DNA of 38,794 nt from Faecalibacterium sp. GTDB lineage: Bacteria; Bacillota; Clostridia; Oscillospirales; Ruminococcaceae. Location: NCBI GenBank assembly GCA_020025825.1, contig JAHHRL010000016.1, positions 1-38,794 of the forward strand, written 5' to 3'. A model generated the notes under the pieces. The model had not been told where the DNA came from. It saw nothing but the letters and a program-made list of their open reading frames with translations, and searched no databases. The position numbers and the translations under genes were made by a program. Shown one piece after another: positions 33,329 through 38,794 of this stretch. The stretch's first letter is position 1. Each line of letters starts with the position of its first letter.

Positions 33329-33450
33329 TTAACACAAAAAAGTGTGGTATTATTAGTAGCAGAGTATGAAAACAAACAGGTAAGCGATGTGAAAACAGAA
33401 GCTTTCGGTCGCTTGAGAGGAACAGCGCATTGGCGCTTTGTACCTGTTTG
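33329..33450 (+). promoter_or_regulatory. Promoter and structured leader RNA upstream of the DegV gene
   Basis: A probable promoter is TTAACA (33329-33334), 16 bases, TATTAG (33351-33356). The leader can form a three-way junction. P1 is a perfect 10-bp helix, CAAACAGGTA (33373-33382) with TACCTGTTTG (33441-33450). P2 is AGCGA/TCGCT (33383-33387/33409-33413), with an inner GAAA/TTTC. P3 is AGCGC/GCGCT (33424-33428/33433-33437) with an ATTG loop. I do not recognise it as a known riboswitch. The ribosome site lies about 25 bases past P1. Confidence 0.5.
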
Positions 33451-33488
33451 GGCTGCAAACAAAGGTAAAGCAATTTGCGGAGGGTACT

Positions 33489-34367
33489 ATGAGTTTTGCA
33501 ATTTTTACAGATACATCGGCCAACCTGCCTACGCTGTTGGCAAAAAAATACGGCATTGGTGTAATTCCGCTGTCTTATACGGCAAACGGTGAGTCACACG
33601 AGTGTTTGGATACCGAAGCATTTGACAGTGCAGCATATTATACGGCAATGAAAGACGGCATGACCGTTACTACTTCGCAGGTAAATCCGCAGAAGTATGT
33701 GGACTATATGGAGCCTGCCCTGAAGGAAGGCAAGGATATCCTGTTCATTGGTATGTCTGCCGGGATCAGCGGCTCTTTCAGCTCCGCCCGCATTGCAAAG
33801 GAGCAGCTGGAGGAAACGTACCCCGAGCGTAAAATCTATATGGTGGACAGCATGGGCGCATCGCTGGGCGAGGGCTTACTGGTGCTGCGTGCACACCGCT
33901 ACATGGAGCAGGGCATGGAGCCGGCTGAGATTGTAGAAAAGCTGACAGCCGAGCGTATGCATATGTATCAGCTGTTTACAGTAGACGATTTGATGCACCT
34001 GCGCAAGGGCGGCCGTTTGTCCAATGCGGCGGCAGTAATGGGCACCTTGCTGCACGTTAAGCCCCTGCTGAAGGGCAACGAAAACGGCAAGATTGTCTCC
34101 TTTGAAAAGGTGCGTGGCCGTAAGGCAGTAATTGCCCGCATTGCGCAAAAGTATGATGAGCTGGTAGTGGAAGCCGGTAAGCAAATCGTTGGTATTTCCC
34201 ACGCAAACTGCCGTGAGGAAGCGGAATACTTGGCCAGCCTGCTGCGAGAAAAGCATGCTCCCAAGGAAATTATGATTGTTGACCATGAGCCGGTTACGGG
34301 CTCCTACTTAGGTCCAAACGCATTGGCGGTGTATTTCTCCGGTGATGCGGATGTACGCTTGAAATAA
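33489..34367 (+). CDS. DegV family fatty-acid-binding protein
   Basis: This 292-residue cytoplasmic protein shows the DegV hallmarks: FTDTSANLP at the N-terminus, a TSQVNPQKY segment, GMSAGISGSFSSAR and VDSMGASLGEGLLVL in the first domain, then DDLMHLRKGGRLSNAAAVMGTLLHVKPLL. The family (FakB) holds a fatty acid for phosphorylation by FakA in phospholipid synthesis from exogenous lipid. The ATG at 33489 is chosen for the family start (MSFAIFTD) and the GGAGGG site; a longer frame to 33438 would run back into the leader structure. It is monocistronic, with its own terminator. Confidence 0.9.
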   Translation: MSFAIFTDTSANLPTLLAKKYGIGVIPLSYTANGESHECLDTEAFDSAAYYTAMKDGMTVTTSQVNPQKYVDYMEPALKEGKDILFIGMSAGISGSFSSARIAKEQLEETYPERKIYMVDSMGASLGEGLLVLRAHRYMEQGMEPAEIVEKLTAERMHMYQLFTVDDLMHLRKGGRLSNAAAVMGTLLHVKPLLKGNENGKIVSFEKVRGRKAVIARIAQKYDELVVEAGKQIVGISHANCREEAEYLASLLREKHAPKEIMIVDHEPVTGSYLGPNALAVYFSGDADVRLK

Positions 34368-34371
34368 AAAC

Positions 34372-34406
34372 AAAAAGAGCAAAAGCGTACAGCTTTTGCT
34401 CTTTTT
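34372..34406. terminator. Terminator between the DegV and VanY-like genes (bidirectional)
   Basis: A 15-bp perfect stem, AAAAAGAGCAAAAGC with its complement, and a five-base loop. It ends both convergent genes. Confidence 0.9.
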
Positions 34407-34438
34407 TGCTTGTGGGAAAGGATACACGCAATGGCAGC

Positions 34439-35383
34439 CTAATTTTGCGGCGTCGTTGCGCCAAGGTATTCTTCCAGACAAAAGCCCAGTTCGTGCATCT
34501 CGGCCGCTATTTGCCGCCCTACGTAGCGGTAATGCCACGGCTCGTAGATAATACCTGTAATTTGGCTTTTATCGCTGGGGTAACGCAGGATGAAACCATA
34601 CTTCCAGCTGTTTTCCATAAGCCAGCGTTGGGTGGGGGTTTGCTCTTGGCTTTCGTCCAGATTCCAGTTTTGCTGGTCTACAATGTCCAGCGCAAGCCCA
34701 AGCTGGTGCTCGCTGGTACCCGGGGCGGCAACAACATTGCCGGCTAAAACGGCGGCTTCTTCTTCGGAGTGCCCTTGGCGCAGGTATTGTTCCATCTTTC
34801 GCCGAAATAGCGTTTCCTGCTTTTTAGGGGAGCGATAAGAAGAACATATCGCAGGGTGGGCACCGGCGGCCTTGCAGTCGGCAAACATCTCCTTTAGGTC
34901 ATCGTAACAAATGGTTGCGATTTGGTGGCCGCTGTTGAGGGTGGTTAAGTCTACCGAATAATCCGCAGGCATTTTGTTCCATGGATTTACCAGATAAACC
35001 TCAATGCCGTCGGGCGTAAAATGATGTGTTTCGCTGCCGATTTTGTGCTCGCCTACAAGCATAGCACCATTTTCGTCAAAGTAGCGGCGCCCCTCCTCAC
35101 AAGGGACCCACCCGGTTATAGGCGTTCCGTCTTCCCGAAAACAGTAGCGCTGATACTCGATAGTTTGCCAGCCGGTAAGCAGCGCGCCGTCCGGCCCAAA
35201 ACAGTAGCGCTGGTCATCAATGGTTTGCCAGCCGGTGGCGTGTGAACCGTTTTTTAAGTAGTAGTAGGTTTTGCCGTCTTTTTCTGCCCAACCGGCTGCG
35301 TGCGGAAAAAACGGCAGACTGCAGCCTGTAAGCAGCGCACAAGTAATCCCCAAAAGGAAAAGTGGTATCGGAATTTTTTTCAT
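34439..35383 (-). CDS. VanY-like D-alanyl-D-alanine carboxypeptidase lipoprotein with cell-wall-binding repeats
   Basis: This 314-residue extracellular protein has a lipoprotein signal peptide with lipobox LLTGC (C21). About four 20-residue repeats of the choline/glucan-binding type (residues about 30-130; GWQTIDDQRYCFGPDGALLT and similar) follow, then an M15B peptidase domain (about 140-305). Zinc ligands are H226 (SEHQLGLALD), D233 and H284, with catalytic E281 in EPWHYRYVG; SSYRS is at 181-185. It should trim terminal D-Ala from peptidoglycan stems, held at the surface by lipid and repeats. Its promoter region is shared with the divergent tetR. Confidence 0.92.
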   Translation of the reverse strand: MKKIPIPLFLLGITCALLTGCSLPFFPHAAGWAEKDGKTYYYLKNGSHATGWQTIDDQRYCFGPDGALLTGWQTIEYQRYCFREDGTPITGWVPCEEGRRYFDENGAMLVGEHKIGSETHHFTPDGIEVYLVNPWNKMPADYSVDLTTLNSGHQIATICYDDLKEMFADCKAAGAHPAICSSYRSPKKQETLFRRKMEQYLRQGHSEEEAAVLAGNVVAAPGTSEHQLGLALDIVDQQNWNLDESQEQTPTQRWLMENSWKYGFILRYPSDKSQITGIIYEPWHYRYVGRQIAAEMHELGFCLEEYLGATTPQN

Positions 35384-35432
35384 AAAGCCCCCTTATAGTT
35401 GAGCAGTGGTGGTGTGTGGGTGTATATAACTG

Positions 35433-35602
35433 GATGCATGCACCAAAGAACCGGTGCGATACCACTGTATGCATCTTTTGGAGTTTTCATGTTTTGCCTG
35501 TGCAGATAAGAGTGTGCCGTATGGTAGGGTTATGCATCTGCGTAAATTGAAATTCTTTTCGCAAAATGATACACTAACGAAAAGTGTTTCTGCACAGATG
35601 CA
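35433..35602. promoter_or_regulatory. Divergent vanY-tetR region with four GATGCA motifs and the tetR promoter
   Basis: GATGCA(T) or its complement occurs at 35433-35439, 35469-35475, 35532-35538 and 35597-35602. The last two form the inverted repeat TGCATCTG/CAGATGCA around a promoter: TTGAAA (35547-35552), 17 bases, TACACT (35570-35575). The motif may be the binding site of the adjacent TetR. Confidence 0.5.
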
Positions 35603-35660
35603 AAACCAACCGTACAAAGAGACGTCCATTGGCTAAAGAAAAGGATAAGGAGTTTGAACT

Positions 35661-36221
35661 GTGGCTGATTTTACGAAAAAGGCGATTCGCAACTCATTTG
35701 TGAAACTGCTGAACGAAAAACCGCTCAAACAAATTACCGTGCGGGATATTGTGGACGACTGTGGCGTAAATCGCAATACCTTTTATTATCACTTTCAGGA
35801 TATTCCACAGTTGGTTGAAACCATGATTAAAGAAGATGCGGACCGCATTATTGCGGAAAATCCACGCATCAATTCGTTGGAGCATTGTCTGGAAGCAATT
35901 ATCAGCTTTGCGCTGCAAAATCGTAAAGCGGTGCTGCATATTTATCGGTCTACAAATCGAGATATGTATGAGCAATACCAGTGGCGTGTGTGCGAGCACG
36001 TAGTTACCACGTACATTGACGAGGTGCTGCAAGGGCGAAATATCGACCCGACGGACCGCAGAATTATTATCGAATATGTAAAATGCGTGTGCTTTGGGTT
36101 GGTGCTCGGCTGGCTGGAAAAAGGAATGCAGGATGATATTCGTGCAGATGTGCACCGCCTGTGCGAGCTGAAGCAAGGCGATTTGGAGCAGATGCTGGAC
36201 CGCTGTGAACAAGAAAAGTAA
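35661..36221 (+). CDS. TetR/AcrR family transcriptional regulator
   Basis: This 186-residue regulator has the TetR helix-turn-helix (about 5-50; LKQITVRDIVDDCGVNRNTFYYHFQDIPQLVE) and a DhaS-like C-terminal helical domain. It starts with GTG at 35661, seven bases after AAGGAG. It is divergent from the VanY-like gene and followed at 42 bases by a tiny membrane-protein gene, which it may control along with itself. Ligand unknown. Confidence 0.88.
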   Translation: MADFTKKAIRNSFVKLLNEKPLKQITVRDIVDDCGVNRNTFYYHFQDIPQLVETMIKEDADRIIAENPRINSLEHCLEAIISFALQNRKAVLHIYRSTNRDMYEQYQWRVCEHVVTTYIDEVLQGRNIDPTDRRIIIEYVKCVCFGLVLGWLEKGMQDDIRADVHRLCELKQGDLEQMLDRCEQEK

Positions 36222-36263
36222 CCACAAAGCAGAAAACAAGGGACAGAAAGAAGGATAACAGTT

Positions 36264-36401
36264 ATGACTAAGGCAATTTGTTATGGTTTATTAAGCGCAG
36301 CCGTGGGAACATGGGTTGCCTTTTTTGATGAAGGAATTGGCATTGTACTTGCGGTCAGCATTATTGGCGTAGGAATTATTTCCGAGCTGAATAAAAAGTG
36401 A
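36264..36401 (+). CDS. 45-residue membrane protein downstream of tetR
   Basis: The frame starts at ATG 36264 behind AAGGA (36251-36255) and stops at TGA 36399-36401, six bases before a strong terminator. It reads MTKAICYGLLSAAVGTWVAF, then FDEG, a second hydrophobic stretch (IGIVLAVSIIGVGIIS) and ELNKK. This gives two short helices joined by an acidic turn. Placement between tetR and the terminator with a ribosome site makes it a likely gene. I do not recognise a family; holin-like or transporter-accessory roles are guesses only. Confidence 0.65.
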   Translation: MTKAICYGLLSAAVGTWVAFFDEGIGIVLAVSIIGVGIISELNKK

Positions 36402-36406
36402 TAGAT

Positions 36407-36444
36407 AAAAAAAGAAGCCCTGCATCCGCAGGGCTTCTTTTTTT
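36407..36444. terminator. Bidirectional terminator between the small gene and kdgK
   Basis: A 17-bp perfect stem (36407-36423/36428-36444) with a four-base loop, seven A and seven T at the ends. It serves both convergent transcripts. Confidence 0.92.
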
Positions 36445-36490
36445 ATGTTGCAGCAGCTTACAAGGCAGCTGCTTGTTCCGTTTAGAAAAA

Positions 36491-37576
36491 TCAACGCTTG
36501 ATGTCAAAGCTCTGATTCATCAGGTCCAGAATGCTGTGTGCGTCATCGGTGATGTTGGCATCGCCGTGAATCGTATGCTTCAGCACACTGCTTGCCACGG
36601 CAAAGTTAACCATATCCATGGGCTTATAGCCGTGAATCATAGCATAAATCAAGCCGCTTGCAAAAGCATCGCCGCCGCCTACACGGTCCAGAATATTAAA
36701 GGTGAACAGCTTGCTTTCAAAGGTGTGGCCGTCATACCACATAAAAGCTTTCAGGCTGTTTTCGCTGCCGCTGTGTGCATAGCGGACGTGCCGTGCGATG
36801 CACTGTAAATTGGGGTAGCGGTTTACAAAACGCTGGAAGATTTCGTCCTGCTGCTCGTAGCTGGGCTGCAGGGGAATGCCGTCTTTCCAGTCGCCCTTTG
36901 TGTGGTCGGATTCGTCACGCCACAGGTGATAAGGCTCAATCCCCAGCAGCACGTCTACATACGGCAGGCACTGGGTGCAGAAGTCACGTGCTTCTTCCCA
37001 GCTCCACAGGGTGCTGCGGAAGTTGCCGTCAAAGCTGACGGTCAGGCCCTTGCTTTTGGCGGTTTTCAGCAGGTCCAGTACAAGCTTGCTGCAATTGGGG
37101 CCCAGTGCAGGGGTGATGCCGCTTAAATGCAGCCAATCGAAACCGTCCAGCAACTGTTCCAAATCCACATGGGAAAAATCGTACTCAGCAATGGCACTGT
37201 GTTTACGGTCATAAATAACTTTGGAGGCACGAATGCCGTAGCCGGTTTCCAGATAGTAGGTGCCTAAGCGGTGAGTGGGGGTTTCTTCCGGCGTGGAAAG
37301 AATCATAGGGGTGCAGTGCACGTCGTTGGAGCGCAGCATACGCACAGCACTTTTACCAAGGCTGTTGTTAGGCACTACGCTGAAAAAGGTGCTGTCTACG
37401 CCCAGATTTGCCAGCGCCAGCGCAATGTTAGCTTCGCTGCCGCCGTAGCTTGCATCAAAGCGTGAGGTCATACGAATTTTTTCGTAGTTGGGCGGGGTAA
37501 GCCGCAGCATAATTTCGCCAACGGTAATAAACTTTTGGTCAGCTTCCGGATTTAATAAAGGATTATAATGTTCCAT
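36491..37576 (-). CDS. kdgK: 2-keto-3-deoxygluconate kinase (PfkB family)
   Basis: This 361-residue cytoplasmic sugar kinase shows the ribokinase pattern: VGEIMLRLTPP at the N-terminus, YGGSEANIALALANLG (first PfkB motif), SFDGNFRSTLW, and the second motif DRVGGGDAFASGLIYA with catalytic Asp in GGGDA. The LRLTPP and GGSEAN forms are typical of KDG kinases, which make KDG 6-phosphate for the Entner-Doudoroff aldolase. About 30 extra residues near 215-245 (RDESDHTKGDWKDG) enlarge it relative to the usual 310-340. It has its own promoter (37650-37677) and follows the SDR/uxuA transcript, which ends at a terminator. Confidence 0.88.
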   Translation of the reverse strand: MEHYNPLLNPEADQKFITVGEIMLRLTPPNYEKIRMTSRFDASYGGSEANIALALANLGVDSTFFSVVPNNSLGKSAVRMLRSNDVHCTPMILSTPEETPTHRLGTYYLETGYGIRASKVIYDRKHSAIAEYDFSHVDLEQLLDGFDWLHLSGITPALGPNCSKLVLDLLKTAKSKGLTVSFDGNFRSTLWSWEEARDFCTQCLPYVDVLLGIEPYHLWRDESDHTKGDWKDGIPLQPSYEQQDEIFQRFVNRYPNLQCIARHVRYAHSGSENSLKAFMWYDGHTFESKLFTFNILDRVGGGDAFASGLIYAMIHGYKPMDMVNFAVASSVLKHTIHGDANITDDAHSILDLMNQSFDIKR

Positions 37577-37649
37577 AATTTTCTCCTGCTAAAGTGCTGG
37601 ATACAGCAAGTATTCTAAGGTGTTTTTATGTATGGAAACCCGTAATTTC

Positions 37650-37677
37650 AGTATAGCATCTTGCATAGTGAAGTCAA
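37650..37677 (-). promoter_or_regulatory. Promoter of kdgK
   Basis: Minus-strand TTGACT (37672-37677), 16-base spacer, TATACT (37650-37655); about 75 bases before the start codon, which has GCAGGAG upstream. Confidence 0.7.
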
Positions 37678-37726
37678 TGCAGAAGGCTATAAAACGTGTT
37701 ATATAAAAGCATTGCCGGTTTATGTA

Positions 37727-37768
37727 AAAAGTCCCAGTTTCGTTTCACTAAACAAAACTGGGACTTTT
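37727..37768. terminator. Terminator between the hexuronate SDR gene and kdgK
   Basis: A 14-bp stem (37727-37740/37755-37768) continues with a GTTT/AAAC pairing after one mismatch. It lies 75 bases past the SDR stop. Confidence 0.88.
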
Positions 37769-37842
37769 CAAAGAAATATATCGCTCGAATACAAAATGTT
37801 TTAAGCCGCAGGGCTAAAACAGTGCAGAAATATTTTTAGAAA

Positions 37843-38688
37843 TTAGACACCGGAGTATGCAGAGAAGCCAGCGTCGACAGGCAGGATAACGCCAGTGATA
37901 GCGGAAGCAGCCTTGTCGTCGCACAGGAACAGGGTAGCGCCCAGCAGCTCGTCAGCGTCAACAAAACGATGGGTGGGGGTACCGTTCAGGATCTTTGCAG
38001 AACGTGCGGTGGGGGTGCCGTCCTCGTTGAACAGCAGAGCCTTGTTCTGAGCAGAAACCAGGAAGCCCGGAGCAATAGCGTTGCAGCGGATGCCGGTGCC
38101 AGCAAAGTGGGTAGCCAGCCACTGAGTGAAGTTGGAAATAGCTGCCTTTGCGCCGGAGTATGCGGGAATCTTGGTCAGAGGAATGTATGCGTTCATGGAG
38201 GAGATGTTTAGGATGCAGCCAGACTTCTTTTCGACCATGTCGATTGCGAAAGCCTGAGTGGGCAGCAGGGTGCCCTGGAAGTTCAGCTTGAACAGGAAGT
38301 CAACGCCGCTCTGCTCCAGGTCAAAGAAGGTCTTGCAGCCGTCCCATGCTTCGTGCTGGTACTCGTTGTCGGTGGTAGCACGGGGGTTGTTGCCGCCAGC
38401 GCCGTTGACCAGAATGTCGCAGGTGCCCAAATCAGCAACGACCTGATCGTGAACAGCCTTCAGAGCGTCAGCGTCCAGAACGTTAGCCTTGTAGCCTTCG
38501 CAGATGTAGCCCTCAGCCTTCAGCTCATCAGCCAGCTTCTTAACTGCTTCTTCGTTCAGGTCCAGAGCAGCAACCTTAGCACCGGACTGTGCAAAAGCAC
38601 GAGCCATAGCGCCGCAGATCAGACCGCCGGCACCGGTGATAACAACAACCTTGCCGGAAAAATCAACATTCAAGGGCAGATTCATCAT
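37843..38688 (-). CDS. uxuB: SDR family oxidoreductase, probable D-mannonate/fructuronate oxidoreductase
   Basis: This 281-residue short-chain dehydrogenase has a cofactor motif VVITGAGGLICGAMA, DLNEEAVKKL after the second strand, LVNGAGGNNP, catalytic S in ISSMN and YSGAKAA (the Y-x3-K pair), then IRCNAIAPGFL. The GGNNP loop and an about 20-residue insert (ATTDNEYQHEAWDG) are typical of the SDR-type mannonate oxidoreductases that replace the longer UxuB in Bacillota. The gene follows what is probably uxuA by 56 bases and precedes kdgK. GGAGG lies nine bases before the ATG pair at 38688/38685. KduD-like activity is an alternative. Confidence 0.8.
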   Translation of the reverse strand: MMNLPLNVDFSGKVVVITGAGGLICGAMARAFAQSGAKVAALDLNEEAVKKLADELKAEGYICEGYKANVLDADALKAVHDQVVADLGTCDILVNGAGGNNPRATTDNEYQHEAWDGCKTFFDLEQSGVDFLFKLNFQGTLLPTQAFAIDMVEKKSGCILNISSMNAYIPLTKIPAYSGAKAAISNFTQWLATHFAGTGIRCNAIAPGFLVSAQNKALLFNEDGTPTARSAKILNGTPTHRFVDADELLGATLFLCDDKAASAITGVILPVDAGFSAYSGV

Positions 38689-38744
38689 GAGAAATTACCT
38701 CCAGTAATTCATCGTTAAAATATTCAAAACAAAAGCTGTTTCAA

Positions 38745-38794
38745 TCAGTTTTTGCCGTCCAAACGGTCCAGCATATCCCAAACACCCAGCATAT
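38745..38794 (-). CDS. 3' end of a gene, probably mannonate dehydratase
   Basis: Only the last 15 codons are present: MLGVWDMLDRLDGKN, then TGA (38745-38747). The GVW-hydrophobic pattern fits the C-terminus of UxuA, as do the position just upstream of the SDR and the kdgK beyond. The identification rests mostly on context. Confidence 0.45.
   Translation of the reverse strand, partial: MLGVWDMLDRLDGKN

Overview
The window looks like a chromosomal segment of a Gram-positive anaerobe of the class Clostridia, probably a gut Oscillospiraceae (Faecalibacterium/Subdoligranulum-like). This is inferred from strong AGGAGG ribosome sites, lipobox lipoproteins, an L,D-transpeptidase and a VanY-type lipoprotein with cell-wall repeats, moderate GC, a CCA-encoding tRNA, a lacto-/galacto-N-biose phosphorolysis locus and hexuronate genes. 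I saw no phage, insertion sequence or CRISPR array.

Layout. 1-4.8 kb: 3' part of tRNA-Asn, a mutarotase-like gene, a 72-codon membrane-protein gene whose stop codon lies in its own terminator, an L,D-transpeptidase, a DUF1622 membrane protein and a trigger-factor paralogue with an altered ribosome-binding loop. 4.8-11.1 kb (minus): an oligopeptide ABC importer, oppB-C-D-F, then oppA with its own promoter. The OppA protein appears circularly permuted: the segment that normally ends the family sits directly behind the signal peptide. 11.3-19.5 kb: an N-acetylhexosamine kinase and AraC regulator on the minus strand, divergent from a sugar ABC importer (binding protein, two permeases, a small membrane protein) and a GH112 phosphorylase. 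Together these import and phosphorolyse galacto-N-biose/lacto-N-biose and phosphorylate the released HexNAc; the importer ATPase and GalT/GalE are not in the window.

19.6-27.1 kb: a five-gene minus-strand operon (GlpA-like flavoprotein, NAD/FAD oxidoreductase, DUF1667 protein, FGGY kinase, alkyl-DHAP-synthase/YgcU-like FAD oxidase) behind a TTGACA-N17-TATAAT promoter with a concentric palindromic operator, and a divergent TetR regulator that probably controls it. The substrate is unknown. 27.2-30.6 kb: kdpDE without kdpFABC. 30.7-33.2 kb: LysR regulator divergent from a MATE exporter. 33.3-34.4 kb: a DegV fatty-acid-binding protein behind a leader that can fold into a three-way junction. 34.4-36.4 kb: a VanY-like carboxypeptidase lipoprotein divergent from a TetR regulator and a 45-residue membrane protein. 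36.5-38.8 kb (minus): 2-keto-3-deoxygluconate kinase, then an SDR mannonate/fructuronate oxidoreductase, with the end of what is probably uxuA at the window edge, a hexuronate route to KDG-6-phosphate.

All assignments come from reading the sequence and remembered family motifs; no database search was run.
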